NCBI RefSeq assembly: GCF_049647105.1
Contig: NZ_JBARWZ010000147.1
Coordinates: 1-64,000, forward strand
DNA length: 64,000 nucleotides
From: Actinophytocola sp049647105
Lineage (GTDB): Bacteria > Actinomycetota > Actinomycetes > Mycobacteriales > Pseudonocardiaceae
Reading direction: 5' to 3'
The notes under the pieces are model-generated. The model had not been told where the DNA came from and ran no database searches. It worked only from the letters and a program-made list of their open reading frames with translations. Positions 9,656-19,600 of the stretch are shown piece by piece. The stretch's first letter is position 1. Each line of letters opens with the position of its first letter. Both the position numbers and the translations under genes were made by a program.

Positions 9656-10629
9656 CAGACCAGTGCCTCCTCGGGGACGGACGCTTGCGCGGGCAACTTC
9701 CTGTGTGCGCGCAGCGCCCACGCCGCTGCGACCATGGTCCCCGCCACCAGCACACCGAACGCACCAATGGTCGGTAAGTCCGGGCTGGTGAACGGCTGTC
9801 TCCGCAGCGCCTGCCACGCGGTGAGCAGGAGCATGCCGGTGTAGAAACCCGAGAACGTCCACACGAGACGGATGCGGACAAGCTCGTCGCGCAGCCGGGG
9901 CATGCCGGTCACCAGCAGGCCGAGCGCCACGGCGAACAGCGGCACCAGCTGGAGGCCGTGGATGCCGATGAAGTGCGGCACCCGCAGGTCACCGCCGGTC
10001 GTGCTCCACCCGGTCACGGCCATGCCCGGCCCGCCGTCGGGCACTCCGACGCTGTGCGAGCCGATGATCGCCATCGGCCGGTTGGCACGCTGTTGCTCGG
10101 TGCCCCACGTCATGAGGAACGCGATCGTCATGCCGACGATCGTGATGAGCGCGCCGAGCCGCAGCGCGAGCATCGTGGTGCGGCCTGCGTGTTTCTCCCG
10201 CATCAGCAGGGCCGTGCCGAGCAGGTTCGCCACCCACAGCACCATGATGCTGCTGCCCATGATCGACCACATGGCGGTGTCGAACGGCGTGGAGACGTTG
10301 AAGTGGCTGCGGTGACCGCGGACGGTCTGGAGGAAGACGACCGCCACCTCGAGCGTGCAGGCGACCGCGGCGAAGGTGCCGAGGTACCAGCCGAGCCGCA
10401 CCCGCCGCTGTTGCAGCGAGTGCATCCACGCCCACGTCACGGCGTACAGCCCGAACGAGAACGCGAACTTGCACGGCTTGGCCCAGATCGGCGCGCCGAC
10501 CAGCGTCCGGTCGTCGACCATCAGGCCGACCGCGGCGACCACCGTGACCGCCGCGGCGAACGCGGCGAACCACATGAGCGGTCTGTGCCAATGGAACGCA
10601 CCGCGGACCAGCCCGGGAACGGTACGCAT
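9655..10629 (-). CDS. Polytopic membrane protein of unknown function
   Basis: This is a protein of 324 residues with about eight hydrophobic helices. I do not recognise a characterised family. Visible features are an N-terminal RPLMWFAAFAAAVT helix, a polar loop near residue 110 (RGHRSHFNVSTPFDTAMWS), and VPHFIGIHGLQLVPL, whose conserved-looking histidines could bind a cofactor or metal. It overlaps the ABA4-like gene by one base and is divergent from the MerR gene with a 94-bp gap, which suggests MerR control. Confidence 0.8.
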   Translation of the reverse strand: MRTVPGLVRGAFHWHRPLMWFAAFAAAVTVVAAVGLMVDDRTLVGAPIWAKPCKFAFSFGLYAVTWAWMHSLQQRRVRLGWYLGTFAAVACTLEVAVVFLQTVRGHRSHFNVSTPFDTAMWSIMGSSIMVLWVANLLGTALLMREKHAGRTTMLALRLGALITIVGMTIAFLMTWGTEQQRANRPMAIIGSHSVGVPDGGPGMAVTGWSTTGGDLRVPHFIGIHGLQLVPLFAVALGLLVTGMPRLRDELVRIRLVWTFSGFYTGMLLLTAWQALRRQPFTSPDLPTIGAFGVLVAGTMVAAAWALRAHRKLPAQASVPEEALV

Positions 10630-10650
10630 GAGGATCCTCCAGCCACGCCA

Positions 10651-10665
10651 GATAGCGATACTATC
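10651..10665. promoter_or_regulatory. Inverted repeat in the MerR intergenic region
   Basis: GATAGCGATACTATC (arms GATAG and CTATC, 5-base centre) lies midway between the divergent genes at 10629 and 10724, in an AT-richer stretch that repeats ACTATC and CTATCC. MerR proteins bind such dyads between the -35 and -10 boxes. This is a candidate operator; no binding data can be seen. Confidence 0.4.
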
Positions 10666-10723
10666 TACTATCCATACTGATAGGCTCTGCCCGGCTGGTC
10701 AAGGGAGCCTCGACGGGAGCGCC

Positions 10724-11362
10724 ATGCGTATCAAGGAGCTGAGCAGCCGCAGTGGCGTGTCCGTGCCCACGATCAAGTACTACCTGCGTGAGGGCCTGTT
10801 GCCTGCCGGTGAACTGGTCAGCAAGAACCAGGCCAACTACGACGACGCCCACCTGCGGAGACTTCGGCTCATCCGCGCGCTCGTCGACATCGGCGGCCTG
10901 ACGATCGCCGCGATCCGTGACGTGCTGGCCGCCGCCGACACGCCGGAGGAGACGGTACGCAAGATCCTCTACACCGCACAGGAGAACATCAGCGTCCGGC
11001 CGGACCTGCCGCGCGACGAGGTGTGGGCGGAAGCGGAGCGCAACGTGGCCGACCTGGTCGAGCGACGCGGCTGGCAGGTCAACCACGACAGCCGCGCCTG
11101 GCAGACCGTGGTCGCGGTGCTCGTCAGCGCACGCGAGCTCGAACACGGCGTGTGGACGCACAAGCTGGACATCTACGCGGAGGCGTGCGAGCGGATCGCC
11201 GCCGCGGACCTGGACTACGTGGCGGGCATCGAGGAGGTGGACGCGATGCTGGAGGGCGTGGTGGTGGGCACGGTGCTCGGTGACACGCTGGTCACGGCGT
11301 TGCGCAGGCTCGCCCACCAGAGCGAGTCGGTCCGGCGGCTCGGCGACGACAAACACGAATGA
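10724..11362 (+). CDS. MerR family transcriptional regulator
   Basis: This is a regulator of 212 residues. The N-terminal winged helix-turn-helix (MRIKELSSRSGVSVPTIKYYLREGLLPAG) is typical of MerR. A linker helix leads into a C-terminal helical domain of about 130 residues without the cysteines of metal-sensing MerR proteins, so the ligand is probably organic. ATG 10724 is preceded by CGACGGGAGC. It is divergent from the membrane-protein pair ending at 10629 and most likely controls it. Confidence 0.88.
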   Translation: MRIKELSSRSGVSVPTIKYYLREGLLPAGELVSKNQANYDDAHLRRLRLIRALVDIGGLTIAAIRDVLAAADTPEETVRKILYTAQENISVRPDLPRDEVWAEAERNVADLVERRGWQVNHDSRAWQTVVAVLVSARELEHGVWTHKLDIYAEACERIAAADLDYVAGIEEVDAMLEGVVVGTVLGDTLVTALRRLAHQSESVRRLGDDKHE

Positions 11363-11389
11363 TCCCGCTGAGGTGTGCCGCGGCGCCGC

Positions 11390-12148
11390 CTATCTCGGCG
11401 AACCCGCGGCAACCGACTGGGCGTGCGCGCGGAGCCTGGTGAGGATCTCCGGCACGATGTCGTTGAGGTAGAAGTGCCCGCCGGGGAACACGGACAGCTC
11501 GAAATCACTCTCGGTGTGCTCGCGCCACGCATCGGCCTCGGCGACCGTCACCTTGGGATCGTTGTCGCCGGTGAGCGCGTAGATGGGGCAGCGGAGCTTC
11601 GGGCCGGGGCGGTGGGTGTAGGTCTCCGCGGCCGTGTAGTCGCCTCGGATCGCCGGCATGACCATGGCCAGGACGTCTTCGTCGTCGAGCAGCTCGGCCT
11701 CGGTGCCGCCCAGCTGCTTCATGGCGGCGAGCAGACCGGCGTCGTCACGCAGGTGGATGCGCTCGACACGGGAGCGGTGTGGCGCGGGCCGGCCGGATGC
11801 AAACAGGGCGGTCGGTATGATACCGGACTGCTCCAGACGGCGGGCAACCTCGTAACCGAGTGTCGCGCCGAGGCTGTGGCCGAAGATCGTGAGCGGGCGG
11901 TCGGTCAGCGGCGCGATGGCCGCCGCCAGACCGTCGGCGAGGTCGTCGATCGAGCGCAGGACCGGCTCACGGCGCCGGTCCTGGCGGCCGGGGTACTGCA
12001 CGGCCAGCACGTCGACCTCGGGCGCGAGTGCCCTGGAGACACCGAAGAAGTAACTGGCCGAGCCGCCAGCGTGCGACAGGCACAGCAACTGGGTCTCGGC
12101 GTCATCCGCCGGATGGAACCGCCGCACCCACAGGTCGGTGTCGGTCAT
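11390..12148 (-). CDS. Type II thioesterase
   Basis: This is an external editing thioesterase of 252 residues that removes stalled or wrong acyl groups from PKS or NRPS carrier proteins. It shows LCLSHAGGSASYF, the nucleophile motif GHSLGA, the aspartate region LTGDNDPKV and the C-terminal histidine in FPGGHFYL, the usual alpha/beta-hydrolase set of RifR/TEII proteins. ATG 12148 has GAGGTG six bases upstream; a GTG nine bases earlier overlaps that site and is less likely. It lies downstream of the small peptide gene, separated by a strong hairpin, inside the PKS locus. Confidence 0.92.
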   Translation of the reverse strand: MTDTDLWVRRFHPADDAETQLLCLSHAGGSASYFFGVSRALAPEVDVLAVQYPGRQDRRREPVLRSIDDLADGLAAAIAPLTDRPLTIFGHSLGATLGYEVARRLEQSGIIPTALFASGRPAPHRSRVERIHLRDDAGLLAAMKQLGGTEAELLDDEDVLAMVMPAIRGDYTAAETYTHRPGPKLRCPIYALTGDNDPKVTVAEADAWREHTESDFELSVFPGGHFYLNDIVPEILTRLRAHAQSVAAGSPR

Positions 12149-12196
12149 CTCGCTCACCTCGGGATTTTCACAGGAAAAGGTGTCAACAGAGCAAAC

Positions 12197-12232
12197 GGGC
12201 TCAACACCGGCCCCCGACCCGGTGTTGAGCCC
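12197..12232 (-). terminator. Strong stem-loop after the small peptide gene
   Basis: GGGCTCAACACCGG pairs perfectly with CCGGTGTTGAGCCC (14 bp, 8-base loop) and is followed on the - strand by GTTTGCT. It lies 12 bases after the stop of the 61-residue peptide gene and before the thioesterase gene. It could end most transcripts after the peptide, giving it higher expression than the thioesterase, an arrangement common for RiPP precursor genes. Confidence 0.65.
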
Positions 12233-12244
12233 GCACCTGTCGCC

Positions 12245-12430
12245 TCAGGAAACGACGGTGCCGTTGCCCGCGGAGTGGCCGTCCGACCAGCTGATCGTGG
12301 TCGGGGCTACCGCGGTCAGACCGGAGTTGGTCCAGCTGTCCAGCACATCGATGCTGATGCTACCGGCGGCAGGCGCCTCGGCGCCGCTGAAGAAGAAGGA
12401 ACGGAGAATCTCGCTCGTGGCGGTGGACAT
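12245..12430 (-). CDS. Small Ser/Thr-rich peptide, candidate RiPP precursor
   Basis: This is a 61-residue peptide with no cysteine. A leader-like first half (MSTATSEILRSFFFSGAEAP, then SISIDVLDSW) is followed by a Ser/Thr/Gly-rich tail (TNSGLTAVAPTTISWSDGHS, then AGNGTVVS) with 11 Ser/Thr in 28 residues. ATG 12430 is preceded by GAGGAG at 7 bases, and a strong hairpin follows the stop, so it looks like a real and highly expressed gene. There is no signal peptide or membrane helix. I do not recognise a family. It could be the substrate of the YcaO/SagB pair at 30868-34703 (oxazole formation on Ser/Thr), but that pair lies 18 kb away. A signalling or accessory role is equally possible. Confidence 0.6.
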   Translation of the reverse strand: MSTATSEILRSFFFSGAEAPAAGSISIDVLDSWTNSGLTAVAPTTISWSDGHSAGNGTVVS

Positions 12431-12556
12431 GGGGAGTCTCCTCGGGGTTCGTTTTGCGAGAGCGGGGAGCAACCGCTGGTCTCAAATCTGCGCCATCAGG
12501 GTGGTCCGGGACAAGTTCCGTGCTCATCGTTCGCCTGGGTTTCTCACCCGGACAAC

Positions 12557-12639
12557 CCGTGAATCGCTCATATCGACACTGAGCAACCGCCTTGCTACCG
12601 TGGGTGTCCGCTGTGGCGTCCCCGACCGTGAATCGCTCA
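12557..12639. promoter_or_regulatory. Direct repeats between the peptide and SARP genes
   Basis: The 14-mer CCGTGAATCGCTCA occurs at 12557-12570 and again at 12626-12639, 69 bases apart, in the 338-base gap (12431-12768) between the divergent small-peptide and SARP genes. They may be regulator sites serving both promoters. I see no gene in the rest of this gap. Confidence 0.4.
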
Positions 12640-12768
12640 CCGCCACCGTTTCCGTTGTTCACACCGGAATGCGTGAGGTGGGACCGTTCCTCGAGGGCGT
12701 CCCGGGATGGAACCATTGCCGTGCCGACATTGCCGGCTGGGGGCATTTCCAGACTCGGAGTAAAGCCC

Positions 12769-13542
12769 ATGAGGTTTTCTGTTCTCGGGAGTATCGAGGT
12801 CACGACCGACACCGCCCCACTCGAACTGGGCGGGGTCAAACAGCGTGCGATCCTCGGCTACCTCGTGCTCCACGCGAACAAGGTGGTGCCGACCAGCCGT
12901 CTGCTACAGGCCATGTGGGACGGTGTCCCGCCGCCGACCGCACGCAAGATGATCCAGAACGCGGTGTCGGGGATCCGTCGTGTCCTCAATGGACCGCACG
13001 CCGAGGGCCCTTCGTCGCTGCGCACCCACCCGCCCGGCTACCAGCTGCACGTGGACACCGACTCCGTCGACCTGCACCGGTTCCGCGCGCTCGCACGGGA
13101 CGGCAGGGCGGCCATCGCAGGCGGCGAACCGGAGCGGGGCGGTGAACTGCTGCGCTCCGCGCTGTCGCTGTGGCGCGGGCGTGCGCTCGCCGACCTGGTC
13201 GAGGCCGGCTACCGGTGGTCGGAGCTGACCGCCGTCGAGGACGAGCGTCTGTCCACTTTGGAGGATCGGCTGGACGCGGAGCTGGTGTGCGGCAGGCACC
13301 GGGAGATCACCCCGGAGCTGGAGGTGCTGACCGCGACCGAACCGCTGCGGGAACGGCTGTGCCATCAGTTCATGCTGGCGCTCTACCGGTCCGGCAGGCA
13401 GGCGGACGCGCTGCGGGTCTACCGGCGCACCAGGGAGGCGCTGGTCGACAGCCTCGGCCTCGAACCGGGACGCGACCTCCAGGAGCTCCAGCAGCGGATT
13501 CTCGACCACGACGCCGCGATCCAGGCCGTCACCAGTAGTTGA
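12769..13542 (+). CDS. SARP family transcriptional activator
   Basis: This is a short Streptomyces-antibiotic-regulatory-protein type activator of 257 residues. The N-terminal OmpR-like winged helix (MRFSVLGSIEV, LGGVKQRAILGYLVLHANKV) is followed by a bacterial transcriptional activation (BTAD) helical domain (VDLHRFRALARDG to LGLEPGRDLQELQQ). It has no NB-ARC or TPR extension. ATG 12769 has GGAG nine bases upstream. It lies directly before the large PKS gene (91-base gap) and probably activates it, and perhaps the peptide gene. Confidence 0.92.
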   Translation: MRFSVLGSIEVTTDTAPLELGGVKQRAILGYLVLHANKVVPTSRLLQAMWDGVPPPTARKMIQNAVSGIRRVLNGPHAEGPSSLRTHPPGYQLHVDTDSVDLHRFRALARDGRAAIAGGEPERGGELLRSALSLWRGRALADLVEAGYRWSELTAVEDERLSTLEDRLDAELVCGRHREITPELEVLTATEPLRERLCHQFMLALYRSGRQADALRVYRRTREALVDSLGLEPGRDLQELQQRILDHDAAIQAVTSS

Positions 13543-13633
13543 CGAGTGCCGGGCTCCTCGCCGGTTACCGGTCAATGAGTGGTGAGGGTCAGCATGGGCC
13601 CTGGTACCAACGACTTCTAGCGAGGCCTACGAC

Positions 13634-16600
13634 ATGCCGCGTACCGAACTGCTCCGACCGCTACCCGAGTTGCTCAGCGAGAACGCGAGCCGGTATGGCG
13701 AACGGGTCGCGTTCGCCGACTCCCGGCGCACCGTGACGCACGCCGACCTGGCGACGCGCACGGCGCGGTTGGCAGGCCACCTCACCGATCTCGGGGTGTG
13801 GCCGTCGGACCGCGTCGCCGTCCTCCTCGACGGCGCGGACGGCGTCGCCGCGGTGGAGAGCATCGTGGCGATCGGCAGGTCGAGCGCCATCGCCGTGCCG
13901 CTCGACCCGGCACTCGACGACACCGAGCTGGCCCGGCTCGTCGCGGACAGCGGCGCCGACACGGTCATCACCGGCGCGGCGCTCGCGCACCGGGTCACCG
14001 CGCTGGCACCCGCGCCGCAGAACGTGATCGTCGTGGGCGGCCCGGCCGACGGGACCACCGCGTCGTTCGAGGAGCTGGCGACCACCGAACCCGATTCGGC
14101 TCCGAACGACGACCTCGCGCTGGACGACCTGGCCTTCCTGGTCTACACGGCGGGCACGACCGGCCCGCGCAAGGGCGTGCTGTCCACGCAACGCAACGCG
14201 CTCTGGTCGATGGCCGCCGCGTACGCGCCGGTCGTCGGACTGTCCGAAGAGGACAGTCTGCTGTGGCCGCTGCCGGTGCACGGCGGGCTCGCGCACCACC
14301 TGGCCGTACTGGCCCCGATCGTGGTCGGCGCCTCGGTGCGGTTCGCGGACCCGGTGGACCTGCTGGCAGCACTGGCCGACAGCACCATCGTCGCGGGCAC
14401 CCCACGAATCCTCGCCACGCTCCTGGACTCCCCCGCGCCCAACCTGCGCGCCGGGCTCGCGGTCGGCGCGGCGAGCGACGCGGACCTGCGCACGAACTTC
14501 GCATCGGCGTTCTCCGCGCCGCTGCTGGACGTCTACACCACCACCGAGACCTGCGGCCCGGTCGCGCTGACCTGGCCGCGCGGCGAGGACACCCAGGCTT
14601 CGCGCTGCCTGCCCGTGCCGGGCCTGAGCGTGCGCATCGTCGACCCGCTGACCGGCACCGACATGGGTACCGGCCAGGAGGGTGAGCTGTGGGTCAGCGG
14701 CCCGAACGTGATGGCCGGCGGCTACCACAACCTCCCCGACGCGACGGCGTCCGTGCTGCGCACCGGCTGGTACCGCACCGGTGACCTGGCCCGCCGCGAC
14801 GAGTCCGGCTACCTGACGGTCACCGGCAGGCTCTCCGACGTCATCGTGGTCGGCGACGAGCGGGTGCGCCCGGAGCGGGCCGAGGCCGTGCTGCGTGCCG
14901 TGGCCGGTGTGACCGACGCCGCGGTGGCGGGACGGCCCGATGACGAGCTTGGTGCCACCGCGGTCGCGTTCGTCGTCGGCGAACCCGACCCGGCTGCCCT
15001 GCTCACCGCGTGCCGCGACCAGTTGCCGCCCGCCGCGGCGCCGGTCGAGGTGTTCGCCGTGCCCGCGATCCCGCGCACGGCGGCCGGTGAGATCAGCAGG
15101 CACCGCCTGCTCGACCTCCCCGCCCGCCTGCTCGCGACCACCGCCACCGGCGAGCTGTTCACGCTGGACTGGGAACCGGTCGCGAACGCGGTCGACAGCG
15201 AACCCGGCGACTGGGTCCTGGTCGGCCCCGGCGCCCTCGCGACCGACACCGAGGTGTTCGCCGACACCTATCCGGACCTGCCCGCGCTGGCCGAGGCCGT
15301 CGCCGCCGGGCGGGCCGCCCCTGACGTCGCGTGCGTCGAACTGGACGCCGACGGCATGCCACCCGGTGAACCGCGTGCGTTCCTCGCCGACGAGCAGGTC
15401 GCGGTGACCCGGCTCGTGTTGCTGACCCGGGGTGCCGTGCACGCCGGTGGTTACTCCCCCGAGCCGGGGCTGGCCGCCGCGTGGGCGCACGCGCGGGAGA
15501 TCCAGAAGCGCTACCCGTGCCGCATCGCGCTCGTCGACGCCGACGCCGTTTCCCCGCACGCGCTGCGTGGCGCCGTGGGGTCCGGGCACGACGAGGTCGC
15601 GATTCGGGTGGAAGACCTGCTGCGACCCCGTTTCACCCCCGTCCCCGCCACCACGGGCGGTCAAGCGCTCGGCGGCACCGCCGTGCTGGTCGGCAAGGCG
15701 GACGAGGTACTGGCCCGGCACCTGACCGAGGCACACGGCACGACCGTCGTCACGGCGGAGGACGCCGCCGCGCTGGCCGCGATCCTCGCCGACCGCACCG
15801 GGGGCGCCGCGGTCACGGCCGTGGTGTGCACCGACCCCGAGCCGGGCACCGCGCAGTTCGCGCACGAGCAGACCCTCGCGCTCGACCTGTCCGCGTTCGT
15901 GCTGCTGACCACCGGTTACGACACCCCCGCGACCGCGTTCGCCGACGCGCTGGCCCGCCACCGCGCGGTGCTGGGCCTGCCATCGGTCGCGATCACGTGG
16001 TCCCCGACGGGTTTCCTGACACTGCCGGAAGACCGCCGCACGGCCATGTTCGACCTGGCGCTGGCCGCCGGCGCGCCGAGCGTGGTCGCGGCACGCAGGA
16101 ACGAGCTGGCCACCGGGTCGACCGCGATGCTGAACGCACCCGGCGCCGAGGCGACGCTCGCCGCGTTGCGGGACCGGCTGCTCACGCAGACGGCGGCCGA
16201 CCGGACGCGGACCGTGCTGGACCTCGTGCACACCGAGACGATCGCGGTCCTCGACAGCCAGGCACCGGCCACGCTGGACGCCGAGACCCCGTTCCGGCAG
16301 CTGGGTTTCGACTCGCTGGCCGCCGTGCAGCTGCGTGGCAGACTGTGCGCCGCCACCGGTCTCGACCTGCCCGCCACCCTGATCTTCGACTACCCGACCC
16401 CGGACACGCTGGTCGAGCACCTGCTGGCCGAACTGGGCGTCGGCGACGTGACCGAGCAGGCCACCACCACCGTCACCGCGCGGTACGACGACCCGATCGC
16501 GATCGTCGGCATGGGCTGCCGCTTCCCGGGTGGCGTGCGTACCCCGGACGAGCTGTGGCAGCTGGTGGTCGACGGCGTCGACGCGGTGTCCGCGTTCCCG

Positions 16601-19600
16601 ACCGACCGAGGCTGGGACCTGGCCGCGCTGTTCGCAGGCGACGGGCCGGGCACGATCAGCGCGCAGGCGGGTGGTTTCCTGCACGACGCCGCCGACTTCG
16701 ACGCGGAGTTCTTCGGCATCAGCCCCCGCGAGGCGCTCGCCATGGACCCGCAGCAGCGGCTGCTCCTGGAGACCTCGTGGGAGGCCCTGGAGCGCGCGGG
16801 TATCGACCCGACCGGCTTGCGCGGCACCGACACCGGCGTGTTCGCAGGCGTTCCGGTGCAGCACTACGGCCGGGGCGGGCACGCTGAGGAGGACGGTGTC
16901 GAGGGGTTCCTCATCACCGGCATCGCGAGCAGCGTCGCGTCCGGCCGCATCGCCTACGTGATGGGCCTCGAGGGCCCGGCGATGACCGTCGACACGGCGT
17001 GCTCGTCGTCGCTCGTGGCACTGCACCTCGCGGTGCAGGCGCTGCGCTCCGGTGAGTGCTCCCTCGCGATCGCGGGTGGCGTGACCGTGATGTCCGGGCC
17101 CGAGACGTTCACCGAGTTCTCCCGCCAGGGCGGCCTGTCGCCGGACGGCCGGTGCAAGGCGTTCTCCGAGGATGCCGACGGCACCGGCTGGTCCGAGGGC
17201 GCGGGCATGCTGGTCGTGGAACGGCTGTCCGACGCGCAGCGCAACGGGCACCAGGTGCTGGCCGTGCTGCGCGGCACCGCGATCAACCAGGACGGCGCGT
17301 CGAACGGGCTGACCGCGCCGAACGGGCCGTCGCAGCAGCGGGTCATCCGGCAGGCACTCGCCAACGCCGGGCTCGCCGCGTCCGATGTGGACGCGGTGGA
17401 GGCGCACGGCACCGGCACGATGCTCGGTGACCCGATCGAGGCGCAGGCCCTGCTGGCGACCTACGGGCAGGACCGAGACCGGCCGCTGTGGCTTGGGTCG
17501 CTGAAGTCCAACATCGGCCACGCTCAGGCCGCGGCCGGGGTCGGCGGTGTCATCAAGATGGTGATGGCGCTGCGCAACGAAGTGCTGCCCAGGACGCTGC
17601 ACGTCGGGGAACCGACGAAGAAGGTGAACTGGTCGGCTGGTGCGATGAGCCTGCTGACCGAGCCCGCCGAGTGGCCTGCCGGTGCGCTGGTGCGCCGGGC
17701 GGGGGTGTCGTCGTTCGGGATGAGCGGCACCAACGCGCACGTCATCATCGAGGAGGCGCCGCCGGCCGAGGTGACCGAGCCCGCCACGACACCGCCGGTG
17801 GTGCCGTGGGTGCTGACGGCACGGTCCGAGCAGGCACTGCGGGCACAGGCACTGCGCCTCAAGTCCTTTGTGGAGTCGCGGCCCGCGCTTCTGCCCGCGC
17901 AGGTCGGGCGGTCGCTGCTGGACACCCGCGCGCGGTTCGACCACCGGATGGTGGTGACCGGCGCGGACCGGGACGACCTGCTGGTGGGGCTCGTGTCCGG
18001 GACGCCGTTCACCGGTGCGTCCGGCAAGCTGGCGGTGCTGTTCACCGGCCAGGGCGCACAGCGCGCCGCGATGGGACAGCGGCTGTACGGGGCGTTCCCG
18101 GTGTTCGCGGCCGCGTTCGACGAGGTGTGCGCACACTTCGACCCGGGTCTCCGCGACGTGATCGAGTCAGGAGAAGGGCTCGACGACACCGGCAACACCC
18201 AGCCGGCACTGTTCGCGATCGAGGTCGCGCTCTACCGGCTGCTGGAGTCGTGGGGGGTGCGGCCCGACTACCTGGCCGGGCACTCCATCGGTGAGCTGGC
18301 CGCCGCGCACGTCGCGGGCGTGTGGTCCCTCGAGGACGCCTGCACGGTCGTCGCCGCACGCGGGCGGCTGATGCGGGAACTTCCCCGTGGTGGCGCCATG
18401 ATCGCCATCCAGGCCACAGAAGCGGAGATCATCCCGCACCTCACCGACACGGTCGACATCGCCGCGATCAACGGGCCGGACTCGCTCGTGATCTCCGGCG
18501 ACGAGGGCGCCGCGCAGGCCATTGCCGCCGTGTTCACCACGCAGGGCCGCAAGACCAAGCAGCTCACCGTCTCCCACGCGTTCCACTCGCCGCTGATGGA
18601 CCCGATGCTCGGCGAGTTCCGGGCCGTCGCGGAAAGCGTGACCTACCACGAGCCCGCGATCCCGATCGTCGGCGCGGAGCCGACCGACCCGGAGTACTGG
18701 GTGCGGCACGTCCGCGGCACGGTCCGGTTCGCCGACGCCGTCGCCGCGCTGGAGGCCGCCGGGGTCCGCACGTTCGTCGAGGCCGGGCCCGACGCGGTGC
18801 TGACCGCGCTGACCGGCAGCCCCCAGGCGATCCCGCTGCTGCGGGCGAACCGGGACGAGCTGCGGACCGTCGCCGACGCGTTCGGCCGCCTCGCCGCGGT
18901 GACCACAGTGGACAGTGCGGCGTTCTTCCCCGGCGCGGGCGTGGTCGAGCTGCCCACCTACGCGTTCCAGCGCCGCTCGTACTGGCTGCGGCCCGCCAAC
19001 CTCGGTGACCTCGGCGCGGCCGGGCTCACCGCGACCGGCCACCCGCTGCTCGGCGCGATGCTCGGGGTCGCCGACTCCGACCGGCTCGTGCTGACCTGGC
19101 GGCTCTCGCTACAGGCGCAGCCGTGGCTCGCCGACCACGCCGTGCTCGACTCGATCCTGTTGCCTGGCACCGCGTTCGTGGAGCTGGCTGGCCGCGCCGC
19201 CGAGTACAACGGGCACGCCGCCATCGAGGAGCTGACGCTGCGGGCACCGCTGCGGCTCACCCACGAGACGCCGATGGACCTGCAGGTGTGGACCGGTCGG
19301 CCCGACGAGCACGGCCGCCGCACGGTCGAGGTGTACTCGCGCCCGGCGGACAGCGGCGGTGGCACTGACGGAGAGTGGACCTGTCACGCGGCGGGTGTCC
19401 TCACCGACGACGAGGTCGCCGCACCGGCCACTGTGGACACCGAGTGGCCGCCATCGGGTGCGGAACCCGCCACGACAGGCGACTTCTACGACTGGTTGCT
19501 GTCCCGCGGCTTCACCTACGGCCCGGCGTTCCAGGGCGTGCAGGACGTGTGGCAGCGCGGTGAGGAACTGTACGCGCAGGTGACGCTGCGCGAGGACGAG

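Noticed and set aside
13661..18136. A 1491-codon - strand frame opposite the large PKS, and a similar one at 22247-26341
   Set aside because: Both are antisense shadows of PKS modules; no domain or motif is recognisable.
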